Source of the DNA: Prochilodus magdalenae
Lineage: Eukaryota; Chordata; Actinopteri; Characiformes; Prochilodontidae
Reading direction: 5' to 3'
DNA length: 64,000 bases
Assembly: GCA_024036415.1 (NCBI GenBank)
Contig: JAMWET010001330.1
Location: 509,501 to 573,500 of the forward strand
This document shows positions 25,959-34,400 of the stretch, piece by piece. The stretch's first letter is position 1; the number at the start of each line of letters is the position of its first letter. A program made the position numbers and the translations under genes. The notes beneath the pieces are model-generated. The model did no database searches, had not been told where the DNA came from, and saw only the letters and a program-made list of their open reading frames with translations.

Positions 25959-28900
25959 TCTCTCTCTCTCTTGCTCAATCCCCTCTTGTCATTGCAGCAG
26001 CACATATAGGGGTGGGCTTGTGTGGTGTGGAGGGCGGTCAGGCTGTACAGAATGCAGACTTTGCTCTGGCCCAGTTTAGCTTCCTGCGCAGGCTGCTGCT
26101 GGTCCATGGTCGCTGGTCTTACCGCCGTATCTGTAGCTTTCTGCGCTACTTCCTTTATAAAACCACCTGCTTTGCTCTGGTGCACATCTGGTACAGCTTG
26201 TACAATGGCTTCAGTGCCCAGGTAAACATACAGGTTCATCATAGCTGCTTTTAGCTGGTAGATTGAATTGTTTAATATGAATTAAAAATATTTAAAGGCC
26301 TACCTTTTGCTAAATTTACAGGGTACATTGGGTCTATTGGGAGGTTAACCCTAAATGTTTTTGCATTCATTTTCAGTGTTATTTTTTTAAAATATGTTTT
26401 TAATCTGTTTTATGAGTGACATTGAAATATTGTATCTATTATAGATTTAATTTTCATTTTAAAATAAAAAAAAATAGATTTTTACATCGCTAGCAAAACA
26501 CAATGAGTTTTAATCCATAGCCTTATTTATAGCCACACTCCTGCTTTGTTGAGCAGGAAGTTTCACCACATTTCTGCCTCTCCTGACCACACAGTGAGAA
26601 GTTAGATACTGTTGTTTAAAACAAATGACTCCCAAAGTCTGCAAATCAGCGTGTAACATTAAGAATTGTCACCACATTTTGTGGAATTGTCAAGACATTT
26701 TTTTTGGAAAACATAATGTACTGTATAATGTATAATATAATTGATAGAATAATTGAATAATTTAATTGATAGAAATTTAATTTTCTGTCAGTTTGCTTAA
26801 AATCCCTGAAATTAGAATCAGGTGCAACATATCATCTGCAAATGATTAGAACATATGATTGTGGAGAACACTGTCTTATTTAAACGTCAGGCATTTAGCT
26901 AGGTTTACTCTTGATTGTTGCATACGAGGCTGTGAAGGAGTTTATAAAAATCTCAAACCAGCTGGAAATCAGCCATTCCACTGTCTGTAAAATAATTTAC
27001 AAGAACATTTAAAGCAACCGCCAACATGACCAGGTCAGGCTATCCCAGCAAGTATATCCCAAGAGCGGAGTGCAAGATGTGTAAAGAAGTCTCCAGCAGT
27101 CTCTTTCCACACTGATGTCAAAGTACACATCGACTATCAGTAAGAGACTACACACGTTTCATTTTCATGGGAAGCATGCAAGAAGAAAACTGTACTGTCA
27201 AACAAAACCCCCCAAAAACATTTACCTGTTTTAATAAAATACACAGGATTAAGGTACAGGGTCACTCAAATCAAAATCGGAGGCATTAAAACTTTTTAAA
27301 ACTCTCACTCTGAAACACCTTGGTGGAATGGTCCAAATATGATAACAGCAAAATCATTTTGCTGAGTGTTCTATTTTAGTTATTTATAGTATTTGATAAA
27401 TGAAAAGTGATTGGTTTTGTTTGGGAAACAGGAAGCCTTACCTAGCAGGATGTTTGAATTAAATCTTTCTTCTTTTCTTCCTTGTACTGGAATGTGATTT
27501 TTCACTCAGCCGATGTATGAGAGCTGGTTTATCGCCCTCTACTCTACCATGTATACATCCCTGCCTGTTCAGTGCCTGGGCATATTTGAACAGGTAAGTA
27601 AAGAAATGAAAACAGAAATGGTTTATCTGGAAAGAGCGCAAGTTTTGTCATCTGGTTTACATAAATATCCATCTTGATGCAGGACATGAGTGCGGAGAGC
27701 TCGCTTTGCCGGCCAGAGGCCTACTCAGCTGGACAGAAGCAGGAGTTTTTAAACCCTCTAATCCTGAGTGCCACGCTGCTCTACTCCATCTATACCTCCC
27801 TCGTCCTCTTCTTCTTACCCATGGGAATCCTCCAGTACTCAGATGTAGACTATCAGACGTTAGCAGTTACTGTGGAAATGTCGGCTATATTCTCAGTCAC
27901 TATTGAGGTATCCTCCTATTTAGTTTAATATGTAGTTGCTGTAACTATTAATTCTTCATATGGAAATGATGTTTACTCCTAGTTCAAGTGTGTTAATCTA
28001 ATTCTGCTTACATTTTTTAGGTCATTTTAGAGACCAAGTTCTGGACCAAGTATAATATTGCTGCAGTGCTTGTCAGCCAGGTGTTGTTCTTTCTGTCCAC
28101 TCTGATTCTTCATAGCCCTCGTCTGTTTACAACTTTCCCTCGCGACTACATCTTCTTTGGTATCCTATTAATTTCCTTATCCATAACATACACTTTTTGT
28201 TGGTGCATCATTTTGTGCTGCAATACAAGACCATATCCAGATCTCTAAAGTTGATTTACTGTGTGCTTTTGAGATCTCTATTTCGCGATCCACTGTCAGA
28301 AATTACATGGAAAACAGTGCCAGCAATAAATCGTTGCCATTGCTGTCTTTCCTGTAGGAAAAGTTTGATACTGGCAAAGAATTGTTTAGCATAGATTGTC
28401 CATATATTGTCATGTGCCCATTAGTATTAGTAGCATACTGATGTCTGATGTTATTGAACAGAGTAAGATGGACTGCTGTTTATGTTTTTGTATTCACAGG
28501 AGTTTCCCTAAATGCCTTTGCCAACCCTGTGGTGTGGCTAGTTGCGTTTCTGACTACCTGCATTGCCGTCCTCCCCTCCATTACAGTGCGAGCTCTAAAT
28601 GTAGTGCTAACAAACCCCAACAAACACAGAGTGAGAAGACATTTCATTCTTATAATATCAGGGAACACACTGCCTTTCAATAGTTTGGAATCATATGTTC
28701 TATTAAATCTTTTCACAGCAGCCGTAAAATTAAAATAGTATGTGTTTTGGTGGTTCTTCAGTTGAACTGTGCATTTTTTTTCTTAAATGGAATATAATTA
28801 GGTGGAAGTGTGTATGTTGTACAAAAATGAAAGCAAATAATTATCTATTATAGGTAAGCAGGCAAACCCTTTTATGGCGGTGGTACATGATTTTTTGATA

Positions 28901-29725
28901 TCAAGAAAGCTACCCTCGTGCCGTCGCCATGGCTTTGGTCTTTAAATTGTTTTCACAGTTAGGAGTTTACACCCCTCCCAATTACCCTGCATAGCTCGCT
29001 ATCAGCTCCAACACAGAGTGACCACTTTACACACACAGGGAGCCAACACTATCCTGAAGTTCAAGGAAACAGTTTTCTTGTCTATTAATTTTTCTATATT
29101 TTCTATAAATTTCGTTTATAGCTAATGTATTACTTACAAACATTTTGACTTCCTTTCTACCAGCATATTCACCAAAAAAGAGGCCCACAGAAAGAGGCTG
29201 CTTTTTTTCCCCAGGTGGTAACTAAGTGGTTGCTAGGTTGCTTCTATGATATCGTTAATGGCATTGCAATGTAATGTGCAACCACTGATTATACATGTAT
29301 CTGCATCAAGATTGGCTTTACATTGAAAATGTATTAACATTGTTATTATTGATAAAAGTGATTCCAAATTTTTGAACAGTAGTGCATTTCTGTCATAACC
29401 TTTTAGCAAGTGATGCGTAAATGAACGTTTTTTGTATATACTTTTAATCCATGCTGTTTAGATCCATTCATCAAAGGAGCCAGTTGAATTGCAGTCATGG
29501 TTCAGAAGAGATGCTCCTCAACGTCGTTCCTCCTACGCAATGTCCCAGGGAAAAGGCTTTGGAAGGCTAATGACTATGGGAACTGGGGTCCGTTCTACAA
29601 CACCTTCACTGGATGGAAAGGTAGCAGCAGGCACTGCAAGGGCAGAGTCGGCTAATGGTGTGGAGCTCACTGAAACTATGTCTGGGAACATTACGCATGG
29701 CATTGCCGTGCATGTTACAGAGTAA
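11252..29725 (+). CDS. atp8b3: P4-type phospholipid flippase, ATP8B class (probably ATP8B3); 27 coding exons
   Basis: Spliced CDS: 11252-11288, 12245-12336, 13296-13409, 14881-14979, 15783-15844, 16041-16113, 16188-16258, 17831-17922, 18287-18445, 19128-19216, 19449-19642, 20237-20445, 22029-22051, 22147-22303, 22765-22953, 23883-23995, 24170-24334, 24833-24944, 25042-25117, 25296-25410, 25601-25787, 25998-26221, 27510-27593, 27683-27907, 28021-28159, 28500-28630, 29462-29725. All phases agree; the product is 1164 aa, within the usual P4 length. P4-ATPases flip phospholipids from the exoplasmic to the cytosolic leaflet, normally with a CDC50/TMEM30 subunit. Motifs seen: DGET (182-185) of the actuator domain, PISL (355-358) in M4, the phosphorylation site DKTGTLT (Asp408), KGAD (566-569), TGDK (679) and [11 protein letters not shown] (799-809), then hydrophobic segments fitting M5-M10. 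The catalytic core looks functional. ATP8B class is clear from the peptides; ATP8B3 rests on convergence with onecut3. The true N-terminus is uncertain. Confidence 0.85.
11414..12142. mobile_element. Decayed Tc1/mariner-type element in intron 1
   Basis: Its left end 'tgcagtgccatgcaaaagtc' is mirrored at the right by 'ggcttttgcacagtactgca', giving imperfect terminal inverted repeats about 0.73 kb apart. Internal blocks such as 'gttattcattttcaggaga' and 'caaacaaagaagctgctgat' recur in the copy near 47380-47960. No intact transposase frame remains. Confidence 0.6.
12245..12336 (+). CDS. atp8b3: atp8b3 exon 2
   Basis: Acceptor 'tctctcag', donor GTGAGT. Encodes residues 14-43, beginning [15 protein letters not shown]. 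This matches the ATP8B signature TWQVKAND..YH just before the first membrane segment. Confidence 0.9.
12621..13105. mobile_element. Foldback element copy 2, interrupted by dispersed repeat A
   Basis: The left arm ('actgcccattttatcagctc', 12642 on) and right arm ('ggagatgataaaatgga', near 13085) belong to the foldback family seen at 4205. Between them, 12776-13072 is an inverted copy of the repeat at 9395-9717. This is a nested insertion within an intron of atp8b3. Confidence 0.65.
13296..13409 (+). CDS. atp8b3: atp8b3 exon 3 (M1)
   Basis: 38 codons, phase 0 at both ends, residues 44-81. Contains [15 protein letters not shown] and [14 protein letters not shown], the conserved P4 entry into membrane helix 1. 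Confidence 0.95.
13651..14570 (-). mobile_element. Tc1-type DNA transposon relic, TIR-bounded
   Basis: The left end 'ctacactgatgagtcaaaac' is the near reverse complement of the right end 'gttttggctcatctgtgtaa'. Read on the minus strand, broken frames keep transposase signatures: [11 protein letters not shown] (relatives: W-S-D-E-S-R-F) near 14130 and [10 protein letters not shown] near 14040. Stops and frameshifts make it inactive. It lies in atp8b3 intron 3. Confidence 0.75.
14881..14979 (+). CDS. atp8b3: atp8b3 exon 4 (M2)
   Basis: 33 codons, residues 82-114: the hydrophobic M2 with [11 protein letters not shown], then [10 protein letters not shown]. Compared with the usual ATP8B 'TAIKDLVDD', the end of M2 is diverged. 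Confidence 0.95.
15115..15240 (+). repeat. Dispersed repeat B, compact copy
   Basis: Shares 'aaggaatcaaccgacagga', then directly 'aacatggcggcctgacgcca' and a 'tgcccatat' block with the copy at 44735-45400, where the first two blocks are separated by about 550 bp. Confidence 0.6.
15783..15844 (+). CDS. atp8b3: atp8b3 exon 5
   Basis: 62 nt ending in phase 2, residues 115-135 ([17 protein letters not shown]). This is the start of the actuator domain and matches the ATP8B 'D.EIN.R.C' block. Confidence 0.93.
16041..16113 (+). CDS. atp8b3: atp8b3 exon 6 (actuator)
   Basis: Residues 136-159, [20 protein letters not shown], the conserved W..I.VGD.V actuator strand. It is separated from exon 7 by an intron of only 74 bp with a GA-rich tract. 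Confidence 0.95.
16188..16258 (+). CDS. atp8b3: atp8b3 exon 7 (actuator)
   Basis: Residues 160-183, [20 protein letters not shown], ending in D-G of the split DGET motif. The phase 2 end is completed by the next exon. Confidence 0.95.
17831..17922 (+). CDS. atp8b3: atp8b3 exon 8 (DGET completed)
   Basis: Starts by completing [12 protein letters not shown]. The Glu of DGET is the P4 counterpart of the dephosphorylation Glu of TGES in other P-type ATPases. Residues 184-214. Confidence 0.95.
18245..18286 (+). repeat. (CT)n microsatellite forming a splice acceptor tract
   Basis: An interrupted CT run ends directly in the AG acceptor of atp8b3 exon 9, so array length is part of the splice signal. 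Confidence 0.9.
18287..18445 (+). CDS. atp8b3: atp8b3 exon 9
   Basis: Residues 215-267, including [15 protein letters not shown] and [11 protein letters not shown], the conserved P4 block before M3. Its acceptor is preceded directly by a CT microsatellite that serves as the polypyrimidine tract. Confidence 0.95.
19128..19216 (+). CDS. atp8b3: atp8b3 exon 10
   Basis: Residues 268-296, [20 protein letters not shown], matching the ATP8B 'DTKIM.NSG....KRT.ID' segment leading to M3. Confidence 0.95.
19449..19642 (+). CDS. atp8b3: atp8b3 exon 11 (M3-M4, PISL)
   Basis: Residues 297-361: M3, an extracytosolic loop with a potential NST glycosylation site, [15 protein letters not shown], and PISLYIT. 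PISL (355-358) is the P4 substrate-path motif in M4. Confidence 0.96.
20237..20445 (+). CDS. atp8b3: atp8b3 exon 12 (phosphorylation site)
   Basis: Residues 362-431. Contains [21 protein letters not shown] and [10 protein letters not shown], with the catalytic aspartate at 408. The motif is fully intact. Confidence 0.97.
20690..20890 (+). repeat. Fish dispersed repeat ('caaagcagctttacag' family)
   Basis: Contains 'gtcacaaagcagctttacag', 'caatgagcaagccgagggcg' and 'aaaggggaacccatcctcct', which I recognise as a highly repeated fish element. No coding function is assigned. It lies in atp8b3 intron 12. Confidence 0.65.
22029..22051 (+). CDS. atp8b3: atp8b3 exon 13 (23-nt micro-exon)
   Basis: Only 23 nt: acceptor 'tcttttcag', peptide DVAAKSK, followed by GCAAGT, a GC-type donor. 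Including it joins IYG to PLDLSWN in frame, as in ATP8B 'YGDV...VDFS'. Skipping it (23 nt) would shift the frame, so inclusion is needed. Confidence 0.85.
22147..22303 (+). CDS. atp8b3: atp8b3 exon 14
   Basis: Residues 439-491: PLDLSWNRF, then [19 protein letters not shown], the conserved ATP8B 'LCHTVM' block at the start of the nucleotide-binding domain. Confidence 0.95.
22765..22953 (+). CDS. atp8b3: atp8b3 exon 15 (nucleotide domain)
   Basis: Residues 492-554: [35 protein letters not shown] and RRRRMSV. All are hallmark P4 nucleotide-domain motifs (SPDE.ALV, LDF...RKRMSV). Confidence 0.96.
23133..23735. mobile_element. Foldback element copy 3
   Basis: Same family as 4205-4815: left 'tgtatctacactcagtgtcc'; internal 'gtgttagtgtgtgttgtgct'; right 'gtgctgagaatgatccacca'. 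It is about 600 bp, non-coding, in atp8b3 intron 15. Confidence 0.7.
23883..23995 (+). CDS. atp8b3: atp8b3 exon 16 (KGAD)
   Basis: Residues 555-591, [24 protein letters not shown] carries the conserved nucleotide-binding lysine. The acceptor follows a T-rich tract. Confidence 0.96.
24170..24334 (+). CDS. atp8b3: atp8b3 exon 17
   Basis: 55 codons in phase 0, residues 592-646: [10 protein letters not shown], then [14 protein letters not shown] and [12 protein letters not shown], the ATP8B region between KGAD and GAT.IEDKLQ. Confidence 0.95.
24833..24944 (+). CDS. atp8b3: atp8b3 exon 18 (TGD)
   Basis: Residues 647-684: [18 protein letters not shown] and [12 protein letters not shown] (from 679) is the P-domain motif; the following intron is 97 bp. 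Confidence 0.96.
25042..25117 (+). CDS. atp8b3: atp8b3 exon 19
   Basis: Residues 685-709, [17 protein letters not shown], continuing TGDK.ETA.NIGYAC. Ends phase 2. Confidence 0.95.
25296..25410 (+). CDS. atp8b3: atp8b3 exon 20
   Basis: Residues 710-747, a poorly conserved linker ending [11 protein letters not shown], the counterpart of 'ALIINGHSL'. The linker is shorter than in ATP8B1, ATP8B2 and ATP8B4 as I recall them. Confidence 0.9.
25601..25787 (+). CDS. atp8b3: atp8b3 exon 21 (hinge motif)
   Basis: Residues 748-810: [19 protein letters not shown] and [14 protein letters not shown]. The Asp residues of GDGAND coordinate the Mg2+ of the P domain, and all are present. Confidence 0.97.
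25928..25972 (+). repeat. (CT)n microsatellite upstream of exon 22
   Basis: The CT array ends about 25 bp before the NAGNAG acceptor of atp8b3 exon 22, at the polypyrimidine-tract/branch region. Confidence 0.9.
25998..26221 (+). CDS. atp8b3: atp8b3 exon 22 (M5-M6 region)
   Basis: Residues 811-884: [40 protein letters not shown] and [11 protein letters not shown]. The acceptor is a CAGCAG (NAGNAG) pair. Use of the first AG restores the conserved T-A-H-I-G; use of the second would delete the Ala. Confidence 0.96.
26815..27230 (+). mobile_element. Tc1-type transposase relic in intron 22
   Basis: A broken plus-strand frame reads [20 protein letters not shown] and then VCKII, a helix-turn-helix like Tc1 N-termini. 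Further on, [14 protein letters not shown] matches the Tc1 'R.L...GLHGR.ARRK' block. Multiple stops make it inactive. Confidence 0.65.
27510..27593 (+). CDS. atp8b3: atp8b3 exon 23
   Basis: 28 codons, [20 protein letters not shown], the ATP8B 'Y..W.ITLYN..YTSLPV' segment between M6 and M7. Confidence 0.95.
27683..27907 (+). CDS. atp8b3: atp8b3 exon 24 (M7-M8 region)
   Basis: 75 codons. Opens [19 protein letters not shown] ('DQDVS...P.LY..GQ' in relatives), followed by two hydrophobic helices and [13 protein letters not shown], matching 'DYQSFAVT.A'. Confidence 0.95.
28021..28159 (+). CDS. atp8b3: atp8b3 exon 25 (M8-M9)
   Basis: Residues 988-1034, [20 protein letters not shown], then FPRDYIFFG. 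It corresponds to the 'DT.YWT..N' helix region, with less conservation than the core. Confidence 0.92.
28500..28630 (+). CDS. atp8b3: atp8b3 exon 26 (M10)
   Basis: Residues 1035-1077, [20 protein letters not shown], then [14 protein letters not shown], the last membrane helix (relatives: 'WL.I.L......LPVVA.RFL'). GTGAGA donor. Confidence 0.93.
29462..29725 (+). CDS. atp8b3: atp8b3 exon 27 (cytosolic C-terminal tail)
   Basis: 87 codons plus stop. Contains [20 protein letters not shown]. The SYAMS block sits where other flippases have the autoinhibitory (G/A)(Y/F)AFS motif; Phe is replaced by Met. The remaining tail is low-complexity and not recognisably conserved. Confidence 0.93.
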   Translation: MHSSKEPVELQSWFRRDAPQRRSSYAMSQGKGFGRLMTMGTGVRSTTPSLDGKVAAGTARAESANGVELTETMSGNITHGIAVHVTE

Positions 29726-30481
29726 ATATATACTGACTGGTAATTCCAAAGGAAAAAAAAGAAAGATTCAGATGGGATTTTCAGTTCCTGTTTTACTGTG
29801 CAATTTAGTCCACTGGCAACAATTCATCTAACATAGCAATATAAGGCTCTTGGTCTTTATATGGCAATGATACTCATTTGGTATATTTCATGATATCACC
29901 AATAAGGCCTAAATGATGCCTGAAGAAGCTCCTAACTACCCCATCATTTGAGCCCCAGCAAAGAGAAAAGTATTTAACGTTTTGAAAACCATAAATTATA
30001 AGCACTGTAAAGTTGGTTTAAGTTGCTAAAATTCTTCTGCTCCATACAGTCATTCATACTTCATACATGTTGACTCAGGTACAAATGCACATGAAACTGC
30101 ACATGATTTAGAATCATGTTGATAAATATTTGGTTCCTGCGGATCCTTACAAGGTTTTTAAAATTCTACATTTAAAGTCATACTTTTTTAAATACTATTT
30201 TTTTACTGTTAGAGGTGTCACGTTCTAAAATTATGTCTTAAGGTTGGGTTTGAAAGAGTCTTCAAAATAATCTGACAAATATACATTACTAGCCGAGAGC
30301 AGCCCTGTGGTCATAAACTAATCCTGGATGAAGGACTAGAAAATGGTAGATGTGATAGTCCAACACGCTGAAAGAAAAGGAATTGAACAGTTAGCAGTTA
30401 GTGAAGCACATGAGGGACAATCACTGCATTTACTGCGTCTCGAAGCATTTATCAATGTTTAATATCCAACCAATCTATTTG

Positions 30482-30487
30482 AATAAA
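30482..30487 (+). terminator. Candidate polyadenylation signal of atp8b3
   Basis: This is the first AATAAA I see downstream of the stop codon at 29725, giving a 3' UTR of about 0.77 kb. Confidence 0.5.
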
Positions 30488-31259
30488 ATATGAAAACCAT
30501 AAGAATGTGTAAATGGCATCTTTTCTCCTTAAGGTTTTATAAGGGCGTGAAAAAAGTACTGAATTCTTGATTACTGATGAAATGGTCAAGATAGACTTTA
30601 GGACCACACAGAACTTTAACCAGAAAACAGATTTTTAAACGCTTATTTGCTTTGCTTCTTTTGCCTTTTGCGTTTTTTATGAGTAAACTTTCCACAGAAA
30701 GAGAATACAGTCTATACAGTTTACAATTGATTTTATTCAGTCATTTACTTCAAAACACGCAGTTTACCCATATTTCCTTTTTTAAGTTTTATTCTGTAAC
30801 AGTTATTACTCCAGTTTTTCTCTTTCTCAAGAGTCTCCATTTACTTTGATTAACTCCTCTTTCTCCTTGGCTCCTCCTGAAGAACAGGAGGTGGAAAGAG
30901 GCTCTCAAATCACATGTTTAATGTTCATACAGCTGTTATCACTCCAGGGCAGTCCGAGCCAATGGTTATGTGGTTTGTGAGATTCACCAGCCATTATATC
31001 ATCTTTGGTTAAGGAGATGTACTCTAAAATCATGTCATGTCTTTCTTCTTCTCATCATTGCTGATCCTAGGAAAGGATTACATTGTTGACAATCAGGACT
31101 TTTTTGCATAGATCTCTGTGTGAAGAGAACCAGCCTCAGCGAGTCTTTGGTACTTATTGTATATGTAGTGGTGTCAGCAGCATTTTGATTTGTATCATAT
31201 GCCGTATGATCTTTCACTACTGACTAGTGGAAATGTACATCAAAATGTACATGGACTTG

Positions 31260-31470
31260 GATGTACATTATTCCAAACAAGGTTCTTTGAACAATGCCAT
31301 AGAAGAACTACTTTTCAGTAAATGGTTCTTTAGAGAACCATTTATGTATAAGAGATGTGTAAAGGGCCTTATTAAGATTTAAAGAACCACCAAATAAGAA
31401 CACCAATGAGGGACCATTAAACTGGTATACATTTACATTGTGTGGAGGTTCTATAAACCTTGAAAAGGCT
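31260..31470. repeat. Palindromic 'ggttcttt' fish repeat
   Basis: Contains inverted blocks such as 'ggttctttagagaacca' and 'aaagaaccacc'. A related copy is nested at about 63235-63580. Non-coding. Confidence 0.5.
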
Positions 31471-34400
31471 CTAAACATGCACAAACATGCATATGCTTTT
31501 CAACCGTGTTTTTCTGTGGCATTGCGCCAAGAACTCCTTTTACAAGAGAACTCCATACAAGAGTGTATGAACAGGGGACTCAGCTGTTATAAGAACAGCA
31601 GTCTTTATGATTACAGAATCTAGTATTTATAAAACATTAATAAGGATTTTTACATTTTGTTTAACTGATGAGCTTTAGATATTCAGGTGGAGTGAGCTTT
31701 TGATTTGAAGCTCATGTTTAACAGTAGGAGTTCAATTTGAGAAGTAAAAACGAATCTTTGGAAACATGGAATCTTTGAGAGCCTCCTTCCTCCCTTCACC
31801 CCTTTCAATTCTCCACCTCCCAGCCTGTCCCCTCCGTCTTTCTTCCTAGTTTTGAAACTGATTGTCTTCTACCATCACAAAAGACACTTGGTTCTTGATT
31901 GATTGACAGGTTCCAGAAGAGGGAGACCACAGTGTGACTGGGGGCTCTGTCTACGATCAGGCCTGGAGAGAAACAAACACACTGCTTTGTAGATGAAAGA
32001 GCATTTCTGGTTGGAGGGGTCCATCGCCAAAGACTGTCGCTAGTGCTGAAGTTTTGCATGAATTGCTTTGCAACCCAAATCGAGAGAGTGCCACATGTGA
32101 ACACATACAGACCAGTGATTACATTGGTGAAGGAGATGAGCCACATATACAGGGATGATGGCCTCAGCTAAGCTTAGCCCCCATGAGAACCTCATCATAC
32201 TCCACCAGACAGATTCCTACATGTAAAAGAAAGGGGGAAGAGGGTTGCAACAAGACATGCACACAACCAGTGGAAAAACAACAGTGACTCTAGAAAGTCT
32301 AGAAAACTCTAGAAACAAAGACCCCTCCAACATCCAAATACCAACCACCCCCACCCTCAGCTAAAACCCCTACCCTTCCCATTCTTACCTCCCTTCCCAC
32401 CCCTCTTTCTCTTCCTCCAAAGTGCAGGTCATTCCTGCGTTAGTCTATACAGTATACAACATCCATGCAGAAAAAAAGTCATGCTGCCATCTAAATGGAT
32501 GGAGCTCATTTTTTTCTTTATCGTTTAACTTAATGGGGCACTTGAACACTACTGGGAGTTTTAGGGGAAGAAAAATATTCAAAAGGAAGAAAAAACTAAA
32601 ATAAAGATATTGATTACAGTTGAAAAACTATAGAACAAAAACTTGCTTTGGTTGATATTCAGACTACATTTCAGCTCAGACAAAACCCCAAACAAGCTCC
32701 ATGAAAACCTAACTGCAGTCAAATCTACAGCATTGTTTTCTTTCTTTTTTTCTTTTCTCCATGTTCACTCTTCTGTTTTACATCTCCAATGGAAACATTC
32801 AAAATGTCTTTTTTGTTTCAAGAAAAGTTAATGCCATCACAAAATGACAAAAACACACACAGGAGAAAAAAAGAATCAAATGAACCAAACAAGGAAAAAA
32901 ATCAACAGTATAAAGCTTCAAGTCACAAGTCCAAAACTATTATTAGTCATAGTGGTCTAATCATTGTAATCATTGTTAGTTTCATCTAAATTACACAAAC
33001 TTTACAGAAAACGTTTGAGGTATTTCAGAATTAATTGTCAACACCTGCCTGCCAAGACCTAGTGCTTGCCATGGGTAGAGGGTGAGAGAAGAAAGAGGTG
33101 CATTACTTACTCTGTCTCAGAACTGTGGCTTCTGTGACTTTTAACTGACACTTCACAACTTAAACGAATTTTAAAAATATGTTTCCTGGAAACCGCCTTT
33201 TGTGTTGACTCCAGAATGATATACTCTAGATATTACATAAAAGTAAGCATGGTCTTACTGTTTGGCTTAAAATGCTACTAGAAAAAGGTGCAATCTTGAT
33301 AAGTCATTTCTTTAGATCTATTGGCACTAGATGCATTAAACCCATTAAACCGTTTCCCTTAAAACAAGCATTTAATATATTATTTTTTTTTACCTACTTT
33401 TATATTTTTAAATAATTCCAATTAAGTACAAGTTGTGTAATTTTATCCATTAGTATTCTCTCATGACAGTACCCGTGACAGTAAACATGACAGTGCTAGT
33501 GACAGTACTCATGAAAGTACTTGATAAAACTATGGACATCCCCACACTGCTGTCCACTGATCTACATCTGTGCATTAATGAGTAGGGTCTTGAGTTAGTT
33601 TTCCATGTTCGTTGCAATGGTTAAATTTCTCGTTTTGGATAGTGTGTCTTTTAAGCGCATATGAAGGCAAATAATAATCTTTGAAAACTTCATTAAACAT
33701 CAGTAGCTCCTGACCTATGAAAGACTGCACCTTTCTTGGAGTACTGTGAAAGGAAAATAAGGCCACACCTTCTTTTTAATCTTTGTTTATCTCACAAACT
33801 AATGATCAAGCTTGAATTATTGATTGGGCTCATTTTTTCCAGAAAGCCAGTGTTAGATGGTCATGTAAGAGGTTTGTGATTTTACATAGATTAAAGCAGC
33901 TGTGCAATGTGCTGTTTAGCCAATAGTCTAAGAGAAGAGACTTTTATCAAGATTTTGGCAATTTTCTCTTACAGATCAGGGGCTGTTCATGTTAAAGGTA
34001 ATTGGCCATGAGTAAGAATAAGATTAATCATTTCAAGTAACATGGAAGGCTCTTGAGTATGCAGAGACAAAAGAAATAGATTTTACAGAAAGTAATGACA
34101 TTTGAACCATTTTGATTGTTAGGATGGCAGATGAAATGATGCAACACATGCAGCCTGAACACATAAATATGCAGATTGATAAATCCAGATAATCCAGACC
34201 TGTCTGTTTATTAATGTTCTACTATTTGTGAGTTTAGGGGCACTGTCTTATTGCAAGGCATATTTTAGGCTTCGCCTCAGATTCCCCTTAAGATTTGATA
34301 TTCTCTCTTTACAGCAAATATGTGGTTCTTATTATCAAAAGTAGTTCTTAGTTTGAAGTAAAGAACATGTATGTTTTATGGTATTTTTGTTTTTTAGCTT

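Noticed and set aside
31805..32146. 113-codon minus-strand open frame
   Set aside because: No recognisable domain, and it lies where the onecut3 3' UTR is expected. Composition looks like ordinary non-coding sequence.
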